From Candidatus Manganitrophus sp. (GTDB lineage Bacteria > Nitrospirota > Nitrospiria > SBBL01 > Manganitrophaceae), in contig CP114561.1 in assembly GCA_028865235.1 (NCBI GenBank), positions 2,128,001 to 2,192,000 on the forward strand: 64,000 nt of DNA, written 5' to 3'. A model generated the notes under the pieces. That model was not told the origin of the DNA. It did not search any database and saw only the letters and a program-made list of their open reading frames with translations. This document shows positions 36,263 through 46,291 of this stretch, piece by piece. Position 1 is the stretch's first letter, and the number at the start of each line of letters is the position of its first letter. The position numbers and the translations under genes were made by a program.

Positions 36263-37618
36263 ATGCGGTTCTCTACCAAAGAACGATGGCTCCTCCTCGG
36301 AATTGGGTTCCTCCTTTTTTTCTACCTCCTCCTCCCCACGAAGAAAGAAAACGACCCCCCGGATGAAAACGCGACCGATTCGGTGTCTCCTTCGCCTCTT
36401 TCGATTGATATCGAGGTCTCCCGGCCCTCTCCCCCCGGCTCCGTCTCCCCCCTCCTCGGATCAAGCGGTTCCCCCCTGGGCGACGTTCAACGAAAAGGGG
36501 TCGCCCTCTTCAACAAAGGGAGCTATCGGGAGGCGCTCGATCTTTTTCAACAGGCTTTCGCCCTCCGGCCGGAAGAGATCACTCTTCGCAAAAATGTCGC
36601 CCAGGCGCATGCGCAGCTCGGATGGGAGGCGATCCGGCAAAACGCCTTCGCCGACGCGGAGCCCCACTTTGCCGCTTCGATCGAGCAATTCGACAAGGAG
36701 GCCGCTTTCTATTTTGGGGCGGCGATTGCTTTCCATCGCCGTCAGAAGGAGCGGGACGCTTTTCGAATGCTGGAGATCGGGATCTCCCTTGATCCGGAGC
36801 AGGCGATCGCCTACAAGTTGCTCGGGGAGATTTATGAAAGCCGAAACGAATTCAAAAAGGCGATTGAAGCGTGGGAGAAGGCCTCTCGGCTCGATCCGAG
36901 AGACGCCGCGCTCTCGGCGAGAATGGAGAAGATGCGGCGGGAGCACCGGCTCTTCTCCCAATTCCAGCAGGCGCAGACGCTCCACTTCAACCTTCTTTTC
37001 GAGGGACGGGAGGAAAAAGACCGGGCCCGCAGGGTCATTCAACTTCTCGAGCAGGCTTATCAAGAAATCGGGAGGACCTTTTCTTATTATCCCGACCGGA
37101 CCATCCTGGCCGTTCTCTACACCGATCAACAATTTCGGGACGTGACCCAAAGTCCGGCTTGGACAAAGGCCCTCTTTGATGGTAAAATCCACCTTCCGAT
37201 CGGGGGCCCGATCGAAAATGAAGCCTTGTTGAAAAAGGTGGTCTACCACGAATACACCCATGCGCTCGTTCACCAACTCTCGCGCGGCAAAACACCGACC
37301 TGGCTGAACGAAGGGTTGGCCCTCTACTTCGAAGAAGGGGGAACGCTCGACCGAGATCGACTGACCCCTCCCCTTCTCCCGCTCGACAGGCTCCACGGCA
37401 CGTTCATGGCGTATGATGAGCCGACCGCACGGCGGGCTTACGCACAGAGCCGCTCCGCGACCGCTTATCTGATCGATCGGTACGGCTTTTTTCGAATCAA
37501 GCTCCTTTTGGAGGGATTGGCCGATAACACCCCCTTTCCGAAAGCGTTTGAGCAGGTCTTTCTTATCCCTTACGCCGATTTCGAATTGGAGTGGCAGAAA
37601 AGGATGGGATCCGGATAG
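36263..37618 (+). CDS. membrane-anchored TPR protein with metallopeptidase (MA-type) domain
   Basis: This is a 451-residue envelope protein. It has an N-terminal transmembrane anchor (WLLLGIGFLLFFYLLLP), a Ser/Pro-rich linker and three to four TPR units (residues 75-210: ALFNKGSYREALDLFQQAFA; AYKLLGEIYESRNEFKKAIE). The C-terminal half is a peptidase MA-like domain with the zinc motif HEYTH (VVYHEYTHALVHQL) and the downstream Glu in PTWLNEGLALYFEEG. A periplasmic protease or chaperone role is likely. ATG 36263 lies 27 bases after the Omp85 stop, and DUF4390 follows four bases later, so it is part of the envelope operon. Confidence 0.85.
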   Translation: MRFSTKERWLLLGIGFLLFFYLLLPTKKENDPPDENATDSVSPSPLSIDIEVSRPSPPGSVSPLLGSSGSPLGDVQRKGVALFNKGSYREALDLFQQAFALRPEEITLRKNVAQAHAQLGWEAIRQNAFADAEPHFAASIEQFDKEAAFYFGAAIAFHRRQKERDAFRMLEIGISLDPEQAIAYKLLGEIYESRNEFKKAIEAWEKASRLDPRDAALSARMEKMRREHRLFSQFQQAQTLHFNLLFEGREEKDRARRVIQLLEQAYQEIGRTFSYYPDRTILAVLYTDQQFRDVTQSPAWTKALFDGKIHLPIGGPIENEALLKKVVYHEYTHALVHQLSRGKTPTWLNEGLALYFEEGGTLDRDRLTPPLLPLDRLHGTFMAYDEPTARRAYAQSRSATAYLIDRYGFFRIKLLLEGLADNTPFPKAFEQVFLIPYADFELEWQKRMGSG

Positions 37619-37622
37619 AAGT

Positions 37623-38198
37623 ATGACGAAAAAAATGTGGTTCATCTCTTTTTTCCTGATCCTCCTCGTTGTCCCGGAAGGGCTCTTTGCTGCAGGCTCG
37701 GAGCGGATCAGGAATGTGGTCACCGAGGTCAAAAATCAGGAGATCGTCGTCACGGCGGAGCTGGTGGATGGATTCAACCGGGAGATCATCAGAGACATCC
37801 ACGACGGCATTCCGAAAGATTTTTACTACTATCTCCTCTTGAAGCGAAAGCAGAAGAGCTGGTTTGATGAAGAGATCCTGGCCAAAACGATCCGTTACAC
37901 GGTGAAGTACGACACGCTGAAGAAAAAGTACGCCGTTGTCCAGCGGGAGGGAGAACGGACGGTGGAAAACACGGTGGACGACCTCGATACGATGAAACGG
38001 ATTGTCTCCAAGATCGACCAGGTGAAGCTCGCCCCCGTCAGCGTTCTCAGATCGCGCAATCGCTATTATGTCAGCGTCAAATCGCAGATGAAGGCGGCCA
38101 AGCTCCCCTTCTATGTCGATTATTTTCTCTTCTTCATCCCCTTTCTCGAAATCGACACCCCCTGGGCCGATTCCGACTCGCTCTCAGTGCTCCGGTGA
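37623..38198 (+). CDS. DUF4390 secreted protein
   Basis: This is a 191-residue exported protein with a signal peptide (MTKKMWFISFFLILLVVPEG, cleaved near LFAAG). The rest matches DUF4390: IVVTAELVDGFNREIIRDIHDG, IPKDFYYYLLLKRK, and a conserved FYVDYFLFFIPFLEIDTPW near the C-terminus. The family is unnamed but often sits directly upstream of NtrY-like kinases, as here, suggesting a role in envelope sensing; that link is inference. ATG 37623 follows the preceding stop by four bases. Confidence 0.85.
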   Translation: MTKKMWFISFFLILLVVPEGLFAAGSERIRNVVTEVKNQEIVVTAELVDGFNREIIRDIHDGIPKDFYYYLLLKRKQKSWFDEEILAKTIRYTVKYDTLKKKYAVVQREGERTVENTVDDLDTMKRIVSKIDQVKLAPVSVLRSRNRYYVSVKSQMKAAKLPFYVDYFLFFIPFLEIDTPWADSDSLSVLR

Positions 38199-38277
38199 GG
38201 GGAAGTGATCAAGAGAGGCCGAATTCGTCTGAAGGGGACGTTCGGACCGCAGAGGAGACCGGGCTCGGCCTGAACCG

Positions 38278-40486
38278 ATGAACGCATCCGATCTTGAAAA
38301 AACAGCGCCGCCAAAACCAAGGGGGGGTTGCGTCCCGTTCTGATCACCGCCCTCTTTCTGGCCCTTTCGGTCTCCCTGACCGTCCTCTTTTTCAGAGGGG
38401 TCGAAGGACCCGCGCTCTTCTCGACCAATATCCTGGTCCTGACGTTGGTCAACGTCAATATCACCCTTGCCATTCTTCTGATCCTTCTCCTCTCCCGCAA
38501 CCTGATCAAACTTTATTTCGAGCGCCGTCAGCAGCCGAGACGGTCGAGCTTCAAGAGCAAGCTGGTCGCCGCTTTCATCGGCCTCTCGATGATCCCGTCG
38601 ATTCTCCTCTTCATCGTTGCCAGCGGTCTTTTGACGAGCAGCATCGAGAACTGGTTTTCGATCCAGGTGGAGAAGTCGCTCGGCCACTCGCTGGAGGTGG
38701 CGCAGGGGTATTATCAAAAGAGCGAAGAACATGTCTCCATGCTGGCCCGACAGACGGGGCGAACGATCCAGGAACGGAACCTGTTGGAAGGGCCTTATGA
38801 AGAATTGGTCCGGACCTTGGAAGCGCGTCAGAAGGAGTATGCCGTCGAGGCGATCCACCTCTTTACCCCCGCATTCCATCGCTTCGCCTCGACCGCAAAA
38901 GGGATCCCCGACCTGCCCAACGCTCCCTTTCCCGCCACCGACCTCCTTCAACGGGCGCTGCGCGCGGGCGAGCCGATCACGACGGTTCAATCGACCCACC
39001 GGGGAGACCTGATCCGGGGAATCCTTCCTCTTAAGACAAATGAACGGGTGGTCGCCCTTCTTGTCGTCGACTCCCGTATTCCCTCCTCCTTCGTCGATAA
39101 GATGGAGGAGATTAAAAAGGCGCTGGAAGACTACAAACAGCTCAAGGCGTTTAAAAACCCGATCAAGGGGAGCTATATTCTCTCTTTCTTCATTATCGTC
39201 CTTCTGATCATCTTCTCGGCGACCTGGTTCGGTCTCTATCTCGCCCGCGGAATCACCGTCCCGCTCCAGAAGCTGGCGGAGGGGACCGAAGCGGTGGCGC
39301 AGGGCGATCTAGCGGTTCAAATCGATGTTCAAGCCAACGACGAGCTGGGGGTCCTGGTCGACTCCTTCAACAAAATGACGGCCGACCTCAAACAGACTCA
39401 GGAAAAGGTCAAGGAGGCCAATCGCTCCCTCACCGAGTCGAATCTGGAGCTGGAGAGCCGACGGGCCTACATGGAGGGGATCCTTCAAAACATCGCCGCC
39501 GGGGTCATCTCGGTCAACGAGAAGGGGATCATCACCACCTTCAACCCCTCGGCGGAGCGGATCCTGAACATCTGCGCCGCCGAAGCGGTCGGAGAGGCAT
39601 ACATTCCGTTTTTCTCCTGCCGAAAAATGGAGCCGATGGCCGATCTACTCGACAAGATTCAACGATTCAAGAAAACCGCGCTGGAGGAGCAGGTCCATCT
39701 CGAAGTCCGGAAGAAATCTTTGACCCTCCGGACCGCCGTCTCCCTGCTGCAGGGGGAGGATCAACGGGTTCTCGGCGGGGTGATCGTTTTCGACGATCTG
39801 TCCGAATTGATCCGGGCGCAGAAGCTCGCCACCTGGCAGGAGGTAGCGCAACGGATCGCGCACGAGATCAAAAACCCGCTGACGCCGATTCAGCTTTCCG
39901 CGGAACGGCTGAGAAAAAATACTATGAGCATTCGAGCGATTTTGATAAAATATTCGACGAGTCGACGCGGATCGTCATCAACGAGGTTCACGATCTGAAG
40001 AATCTGGTCGACGAATTCTCCAACTTTGCCCGAATGCCGGCCCCCCGGCCGACGCTTCAGAAGATCGAACCGATCTTGAAAGAGGTCATCGTCCTTTATC
40101 AATCGGCCCACAAAGATATCACGATCACCGCTCAATTCGATGAGACGGCTCCTCCCCTCAACCTCGATCGCGAGCAGATCAAGCGGCTCTTCGTGAACCT
40201 TCTCGACAACGCCGTTGATGCGATGAACCGCGAAGGGGGCCTGAGCCTTCAGAGCAGCTACGACCAGGCGCAGCAGAAGGTCCGGATCGAGGTCGCCGAC
40301 GAGGGATCGGGGATCTCTCCGGAAGATCTCGATAAGCTCTTCCTCCCCTACTTTTCCAGAAAGAAGACCGGAACGGGGCTAGGGCTGGCGATCGTCCATC
40401 GGATCGTTATCGATCACAACGGCCAGATCCGGGCCGTCCCGAGACAGCCGAAGGGGACGACGTTTGTGGTGGAGTTTCCTGTTTAA
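38278..40486 (+). CDS. ntrY: NtrY-like membrane sensor histidine kinase (two frame breaks)
   Basis: This sensor kinase autophosphorylates on His and passes the phosphate to the adjacent NtrX-like regulator. Order: short cytoplasmic start (MNASDLEKTAPPKP), three transmembrane helices (residues 20-110), a periplasmic sensor region, another helix, HAMP, PAS (ILQNIAAGVISVNEKG), HisKA with WQEVAQRIAHEIKNPLTPIQ, and HATPase with LLDNAVDAM, DEGSGISPED and GTGLGLAIVHRI. Frame breaks occur at a G7 run (38320-38327) and an A6 run (39914-39919); repair restores KKYYEHSSDFDKIFDE. It lies directly between DUF4390 and ntrX. The signal sensed is unknown. Confidence 0.92.
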
Positions 40487-40499
40487 TGAGAGCGTTGCT

Positions 40500-41877
40500 A
40501 TGTCGGAAACAATTCTGATCGTCGACGACGAGCCTTCGATCCTCTCGACCCTCTCGGGGGTCTTGATGGATGAGGGGTATACCGTCGTCACCGCGGAGCA
40601 TGGCGCGGCGGCGATTCGCCAGGTTCAATCTCAGCCGCCGGCGCTGGTTTTGCTCGATATCTGGATGCCGGAGCCGGACGGGATTGAAACGCTCAAGCGG
40701 CTGAAAGTTCTCTTCCCCGAGATGGTCGTCGTGATGATGTCGGGGCACGGCTCGATCGAGACCGCCGTCAAGGCGATCAAACTCGGCGCCTACGACTACA
40801 TCGAGAAACCGATCTCCCTTCAAAAAGTCGTCTTGATGGTGAAGCACGCCCTCACGGAATTTCGGCTCCGGCAGGAGAACCGCAGCCTCAAGCGGCTGGT
40901 GGAGAAGAAAAATGAAATGATCGGAGCGAGCCCCACGATCATCCGATTGCGGGAGCAGATCGGCATGGCGGGGCCGGCGCAGAGCCGCGTCTTGATCTCG
41001 GGGGAGAACGGCACAGGGAAAGAGCTCGTTGCCCGCGCGATCCACAGCCAAAGTCCTCGCCGCGCGCAGCCGTTTCTCGAAATAAACTGCGCCGCCATCC
41101 CCGAAAATCTCATCGAAAGCGAGCTCTTCGGCTACGAGCGGGGGGCGTTCACCGGAGCGAATCACCAAAAGAAGGGGCAGTTCGAGCTCGCCGACGGCGG
41201 GACCCTCTTTCTGGATGAAATCGCCGATATGGCGCTGGCGACCCAATCGAAGGTCCTCCGCGTCCTACAGGAGCAGGAATATTACCGGGTCGGCGGGAGC
41301 GAGCGGGTGAAGGTCGACGTCCGGGTCATCGCCGCCTCGAACAAGAACCTCGCCGAGGAGATCAAAAAAGGAACCTTCCGGGAAGACCTCTATTATCGAT
41401 TGAACGTGATCCCGCTTCATGTCCCCCCGCTGCGCGAGCGGGCCGAAGATATCCCGATGCTGCTGGAGCATTTTACAAAAGAGCTTTCGCAGGAGCAGGG
41501 GATCAAGCCGAAGCGTTTCTCTTCCGAGGCGATTGCCGCGTTGAAGCGGTATCACTGGCCGGGGAATGTCCGCGAGCTGAAAAATATCGTCGAGCGCTTG
41601 ATGATTATGGTCGCCTCGCCGGTGATCCTCCCGCAGGATCTCCCCGAATTTGTGACCGAAGGGCTCCCCCCCGAAGACAACTCCTTCCCCCCCGTGGAGG
41701 GGGCGCGCCCGGCTCGCTGAAGGAGGCGCGCAATGTCTTCGAGAAAAAATACATTCTCGCCAAGCTCCAGGAAAACAGCTGGAACGTCAACCAGACGGCG
41801 GAGGCGCTCCAGATCGAGCGCACCTACCTTTACCGCAAGATGAAGTTCCTCGGCATCGAGGCGCCGGGGGGGAGTAA
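40500..41877 (+). CDS. ntrX: NtrX-like sigma54-dependent response regulator (two frame breaks)
   Basis: This is a transcription activator of sigma54 promoters, paired with NtrY. Receiver: ETILIVDDEPSI, LVLLDIWMPEPDG, YDYIEKP. AAA+ domain: Walker A GENGTGKELVARAI, the sigma54-contact loop ERGAFTGA, Walker B GGTLFLDEI, and the R-finger region YHWPGNVRELKN. C-terminal Fis-type helix-turn-helix: NQTAEALQIERTYLYRKM. A slip in the C7 tract at 41687-41693 hides the helix-turn-helix from the main frame, and a slip in the G7 run at 41866-41872 removes the stop; the expected end is TAA 41875-41877. Sigma54 target promoters were not found with confidence. Confidence 0.92.
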
Positions 41878-41887
41878 AGACCCGGCT

Positions 41888-43153
41888 TTGCCGAATCGTA
41901 TTCTTTCCCTTCACATCGAAAAGATCGTTCAAGGCGGCGACGGCTTGGCCCGACACGAAGGCCGCGTGATCTTCGTCCCCTACACCCTTCCGGGGGAGAC
42001 GGTCGAAGCGGAAATCGTCCGAGAAAAGAAAGAATACGCCGAGGCGGAGATCGTCCGGATCATCACCCCCTCCCCCGAGCGGAGAGAAGCCCCCTGCCCG
42101 GTTTTCACGATCTGCGGCGGCTGCCAGCTCCAGCACCTCCCGGAAGAAGGGCAGCTTCGCAACAAAGTCGAGGCGATGCGGGAGGTCCTGGCGCGAATCG
42201 GGAAGATCACGTCGTATGATCTCCTTCCACCCATTCCTTCTCCCCTCCCTTTTCACTATCGGACCCGGACACAACTTAAGGTCGAACGAGGCGAGCTCGG
42301 CTACTACCGGCAGAAGAGTCATGAAATCGTTTCGATCGACCGCTGCCCGCTTCTCATCACCCCCCTGAATGCAGCGATCGAAGCGATGCTCCGCTCTCTC
42401 CAGCGCGACCGGCTCGAAGAGATCGAACTGCAGGCGGTCCCCTCCGGCGACTTTCTCATTGTCCTGCGCGGCGATCAGTTCCCGCATGATCGTGCGGAAC
42501 ACTTCTACGAAACCGTGCGGCAAGCGCTTCCGTTAAAGGGGGTCGTCGTCGGCAACCGGCGGGGCTGGCATGTTTTCGGAGAGAATTTCCTGATCGACAC
42601 CGTCCGCGAGAAGCGCTTCCGGATCAGCGAGCGCGCCTTCTCGCAGGTGAACCCCGCCGTCAACCGGCTTCTAATCGAAACGCTCCTCGATTGGTCCGCG
42701 CCGACCGAGAACGATCGCCTCTTGGAACTCTACAGCGGGATCGGCAATTTCACCCTCTTCCTTGCCGAACGCGCGGGGACGGTGACGGCCGTCGAAGGAA
42801 ACCGCGCCGCCGTGGAGGACGCCCGATGGAATCTTCAGACCGCCGGCCTCACCAATGTCACCCTTCAAGTCTCTGCCGCCGAAGAGGGGGTGCGGCGCGC
42901 TGTCAGAGAGAAGAAGCCGTTCTCTCAAATTTTTCTCGACCCCCCGCGCGAAGGGGCCGGCAAAGCGGTCATGCAAGGGATCCTCTCCCTCGCGCCGCGG
43001 AAAATCCTCTACCTCTCCTGCGACCCTGCCACGTTTGCACGCGACACACGAATCCTCCTCGACCGGGGATATCTTCTCAGAAGGCTCCAACCCTTTGACA
43101 TGTTCCCGCAGACGGGGCATTTGGAATTGCTCGCCGAGATCGTTTGCGTCTGA
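41888..43153 (+). CDS. rlmD: RlmD-type 23S rRNA (uracil-5)-methyltransferase (RumA/TrmA family)
   Basis: This SAM-dependent enzyme methylates uracil C5 in rRNA (or tRNA). The N-terminal TRAM-like domain is IEKIVQGGDGLARHEG. A [4Fe-4S] site has the pattern Cys-x5-Cys-x2-Cys (CPVFTICGGC) plus a later Cys (DRCPLL). The methylase part has LELYSGIGNFTLFLA for SAM, FLDPPREGAG, and the catalytic Cys in ILYLSCDPATFARD. The start is uncertain because the ntrX stop is lost in the raw sequence; TTG 41888 is a working choice, giving about 420 residues. RlmD versus RlmC or TrmA specificity cannot be settled here. Confidence 0.85.
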   Translation: MPNRILSLHIEKIVQGGDGLARHEGRVIFVPYTLPGETVEAEIVREKKEYAEAEIVRIITPSPERREAPCPVFTICGGCQLQHLPEEGQLRNKVEAMREVLARIGKITSYDLLPPIPSPLPFHYRTRTQLKVERGELGYYRQKSHEIVSIDRCPLLITPLNAAIEAMLRSLQRDRLEEIELQAVPSGDFLIVLRGDQFPHDRAEHFYETVRQALPLKGVVVGNRRGWHVFGENFLIDTVREKRFRISERAFSQVNPAVNRLLIETLLDWSAPTENDRLLELYSGIGNFTLFLAERAGTVTAVEGNRAAVEDARWNLQTAGLTNVTLQVSAAEEGVRRAVREKKPFSQIFLDPPREGAGKAVMQGILSLAPRKILYLSCDPATFARDTRILLDRGYLLRRLQPFDMFPQTGHLELLAEIVCV

Positions 43154-45529
43154 TCATCCGCTGAACTCCTCCGGCCGAACCGGGTAGGTGAGGGCGCGCC
43201 GCAGCACCGCCAGGGTCGATTCTTTGATGCTCTTAAACGGCCGGAATCGAACCCTCGGGTCGGTCAGCTTCCCCTCGACTTCAAAGTAGGAAGCGATGAA
43301 CATCTGGTCTTTGCCGAGCAAGATCGGTCCGGCGACGGGAAGCTGCTTGAGAATATCATCCACCAGCCGGAAGACCTGAACCCCCATCAAGAGATCGAAC
43401 TCGTTCTTTACAAGATCGATCTTCCCGTTGGCAATGACACGGACATCTTTACCGAAGAGAACGGTGTCGTGCAGCGCGACTTTCCCCCGCTTGATGCTCA
43501 AATTGCCGGAGAGGACATCGTACTTGATCCCCTTAACATCGGGATCGGGGAGTGAGCGAAGATTCATCAACGCGAAAATCCGGGCCAGCGCCCTAAATCG
43601 ATAGATCGTTCCCTTCTCCAGGTAGACGATCAGATTTCCCTCCAGGTTCTTTTTAAACTCCTGGAGATTATTCCCCTCCGTATTCAGGCCCCCCGCCATG
43701 AGTCCCCGTCCCGACATGATCGGCCGCTCTCCGTCTCCGCGAAAATCGCTCAGAAACGCGGCCACGCTGATTTGCTCCAGCTTGGGGGTCAGCGCCAGCG
43801 CCACCGATCCGTCCGGCCGAAAATAGACCTGGGCGAAATCGGCCCTGAAGACTCCCCCCGCAAAATCGGCTTCGGTCTCCCGAAATTGCAGCGTCTTCTC
43901 CCGATAGATCATCGCGCTCTGCCAATTTAAGAAATCATACTCATTTATCTTAAGGTGGTCGATCCGAAGCAGCCCGACTGCATAACCGCTCGCCTCATGA
44001 TCATCCTGATCGGGCTCCGGGGAGGTCGGCCTCGGCTCCTTCGGTCGGTCACCCGCGCGCGCAGCTTCCACCGCGTCGGGGGGAAGGCGGAGTGCCTCCC
44101 AATCGAGGGTGGTGGCGTGAAGATCGAACTCGATCCCTTCCTTATAAAGGTCGGGGATCTTTCCGGTCCCCACCAGGCGGCCTGTCCCCCATTCTCCTTC
44201 GGCGTTCTCGATCAAAAGCTCTTTTCCCTCCACCCGGACGGTCCCTTTAATTTTCTGGACCGGTCGAAATGCGGAGAAGGGGGTCAGCGTTCCGTCGCGA
44301 ACCAAGAGACGGCCGTGGAATTCTGTTTGAGAGGGGGCCTTCAGGGGAATTTTTATCTTGAGATCGGTCTCAACGAAACCGCCGGTTTGGAGCCGCTTGA
44401 GCCGCTCGTTCCCGAAACGTTTGTACGCAATCTCCGCGGCATCCGAGAGGGAGACTTCTCCCGAGGTTTGAATCTCCAGTCGACCCTCTGTGAACGGTTT
44501 CAATAATCCGGTGGTCTTTGTGAGAGTGGAGTCCAAAAAATGTGTATGGTAAAGGGCGATGTGCCCCTCTCGGCGATCATAACGCCACAAGGCTTGATTG
44601 ACTGCAACCGGCGGAAGGTCTTTGGAGAGGGTGACGGAAATCTGTTTCGACTCTCCCGCCAGATGTGTTTCCGGCGAGCGAAACAGCCGGTGGAGCCGGA
44701 ACAGGTCGGCGCTCGGCGCATCAATGGTCACCCAGCCCCACTCGAACAAAAAAGAAGGAACCGCTTCGGAAAGATAGGGCTGAATCAGATCGGAGTCGAA
44801 ACGAATGAGCGTCACGATGAAATGGGCTGTCTCTCGTGTGAAGCCTAAGAACCCCCCTTCCTCCTCCACGCTCCCATCCACCTGCAGATGGGTCGCCTTG
44901 TCGACCAAGATCCCTTGCCAGACGGAGGGGACATCGATCTTTACGTCCACCTTTCCATCCCAAAAAGGACGACGGATCCGGGCTTCTATCCGTTGGGCCG
45001 TCCATTCCAGAGGGCCGCCGGAGAGGGCATGATCGAGGAGGGAAAGCCTCCCCTGCCGTAGAGTAACGATCCTCGATCGGTTCGCCACCTTCCATCCTTT
45101 GCCCGCTTCCCTTTCCCTCTTCGGAAGGAGATCCTTGAAGTTCCATTCCCCGTTCCGATCTCGAATCAGAGAGACGGTCGGCTCGATCAAATGAATCTCC
45201 ACAATCTCCATCCGCTTCCAGAGGAGAGGAAGAAGCCGAAATCCGATTCGAATCTCTCGGACTTCTGCAATCGGCCGCGCTTCTCCCTCCGCCCCGATCA
45301 CGACGCTCCGGAGCCGAATTTCAGACCCTGTCAGGAACGAGACGCGAATCTCGTCGACGGAGAAAGGTCGGCCGATCGCTTGCTGTAATCGCTCGGAGAA
45401 AAAAGGGATGAGCCGATTGAGGGTGATCCATTCCGGGAGGACAAACAGAAAGAAGGCGAGCAGCAACAAAAAGAGGGCGGCCCAAGCCGGCCGCCGCGTC
45501 TCTCCCCTAAACCATGATTTATTTTTAAT
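43154..45529 (-). CDS. AsmA-like inner-membrane-anchored protein, probable AUU start
   Basis: This is a protein of about 790 residues of the AsmA superfamily, which works in outer-membrane lipid or protein homeostasis. N-terminal anchor: AALFLLLLAFFLFVLPEWI. The body is long beta-strand sequence. The C-terminal AsmA signature is LSGNLSIKRGKVALHD followed by VIANGKIDLVKNEFDLLMGV. The longest frame with a standard start begins at TTG 45469, inside the membrane anchor. The frame is open further upstream, and GGAGGAGAGG lies five bases before ATT 45529, which would give a basic N-terminus (IKNKSWFRGETRR) before the anchor. It converges with the RlmD gene with no gap. Confidence 0.85.
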   Translation of the reverse strand: MKNKSWFRGETRRPAWAALFLLLLAFFLFVLPEWITLNRLIPFFSERLQQAIGRPFSVDEIRVSFLTGSEIRLRSVVIGAEGEARPIAEVREIRIGFRLLPLLWKRMEIVEIHLIEPTVSLIRDRNGEWNFKDLLPKREREAGKGWKVANRSRIVTLRQGRLSLLDHALSGGPLEWTAQRIEARIRRPFWDGKVDVKIDVPSVWQGILVDKATHLQVDGSVEEEGGFLGFTRETAHFIVTLIRFDSDLIQPYLSEAVPSFLFEWGWVTIDAPSADLFRLHRLFRSPETHLAGESKQISVTLSKDLPPVAVNQALWRYDRREGHIALYHTHFLDSTLTKTTGLLKPFTEGRLEIQTSGEVSLSDAAEIAYKRFGNERLKRLQTGGFVETDLKIKIPLKAPSQTEFHGRLLVRDGTLTPFSAFRPVQKIKGTVRVEGKELLIENAEGEWGTGRLVGTGKIPDLYKEGIEFDLHATTLDWEALRLPPDAVEAARAGDRPKEPRPTSPEPDQDDHEASGYAVGLLRIDHLKINEYDFLNWQSAMIYREKTLQFRETEADFAGGVFRADFAQVYFRPDGSVALALTPKLEQISVAAFLSDFRGDGERPIMSGRGLMAGGLNTEGNNLQEFKKNLEGNLIVYLEKGTIYRFRALARIFALMNLRSLPDPDVKGIKYDVLSGNLSIKRGKVALHDTVLFGKDVRVIANGKIDLVKNEFDLLMGVQVFRLVDDILKQLPVAGPILLGKDQMFIASYFEVEGKLTDPRVRFRPFKSIKESTLAVLRRALTYPVRPEEFSG

Positions 45530-45667
45530 GGGGACCTCTCCTCCGTATGACAGCCGCTTTGGCGGACTTCTCTTTTGCTGCTCTTGGAAGCGCCCCCATC
45601 CCGTCCGATCAAAAAACGGGCCGACAGGACGGGGGGCCGTAGACCAAAAAACGGATGGGGCGTTGCG

Positions 45668-45826
45668 TTATGGAGGGGGACCGACGGTCCTTCTCCCGGT
45701 CAGAAGCTGAACAACGAGCAACACGGCGGCGATCACCAGCAGGGCATGGATCACTCCCCCCGCCAGGTTCAAGCTGAAGCCGAGCGCCCAGAGGATAAGC
45801 AGGATTACAAAAATGGTCCAAAGCAT
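45668..45826 (-). CDS. 52-residue membrane protein (lmo0937 family)
   Basis: This short gene starts at ATG 45826 behind a strong AAGGAGG. The product begins MLWTIFVILLILWALG and has two hydrophobic segments separated by SLNLAGGVIH, ending GRRTVGPPP. This is the typical form of the lmo0937-family small membrane proteins, whose function is unknown (often stress-associated). The stop is at 45668-45670. Confidence 0.8.
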   Translation of the reverse strand: MLWTIFVILLILWALGFSLNLAGGVIHALLVIAAVLLVVQLLTGRRTVGPPP

Positions 45827-46228
45827 AGTGCCTCCTTTCGGTAAATCATGAGCAATAGAAATTTAATTTGCAAAGGAAGTGCCAGCCCATCCGTACGGAA
45901 GATTTGCTTTTCGCCATCGCAATGCAAAGAACCGTCATGAACATGCACCGATCACGCACGCGTGACTTGCAACCCTGGGCAAGAAATGCGCGGCTCCAGC
46001 TCAACAGATTCGGTCAACAGCCTGACTAGGTCCAAATGAGCTGAGTACACTCCGTCTATCGAAGAAATCCGATGCGTTTTTACACAGAATACCGCTGGTT
46101 TCAAAAACGGCAGGCATTACGGCAGAGGTTGAGAAGACCGAGGGTGCATCATCTCAGCGATGCACATCACGGCGGGGGGTCTATGTGAACGACCAAATAG
46201 GTGATCGTAGAATCACAGATCCGGCATG

Positions 46229-46263
46229 AAAAAAGTAGAGACGTCCCGGCGGGACGTCTCTAC
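46229..46263 (-). terminator. intrinsic terminator downstream of DUF420 gene
   Basis: A thirteen-base-pair perfect stem (46235-46247 with 46251-46263, arms GTAGAGACGTCCC/GGGACGTCTCTAC) with a three-base loop is followed on the minus strand by six T (46234-46229). It lies 29 bases past the DUF420 stop. The rest of the interval 45827-46228 shows no supportable gene on either strand. The GTAG-ended arm also resembles the window's other intergenic palindromes. Confidence 0.8.
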
Positions 46264-46291
46264 GAGGGTAAACAGATCGACCTATTTTATC

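Noticed and set aside
40500..43153. NtrX helix-turn-helix fused to the rRNA methyltransferase
   Set aside because: One more G in the run at 41866-41872 gives NtrX a normal stop (41875-41877); the methyltransferase then starts separately.
43955..44506. Long antisense open frames inside the AsmA, polA, tamB and M16 genes
   Set aside because: These are typical of G+C-rich coding DNA. They lack start signals and family similarity, whereas the opposite-strand proteins are clear.
45827..46228. A hidden small gene or RNA in the 400-base gap before the DUF420 terminator
   Set aside because: No frame on either strand has a ribosome-binding site with plausible protein composition, and no stable fold other than the terminator hairpin was apparent by eye.
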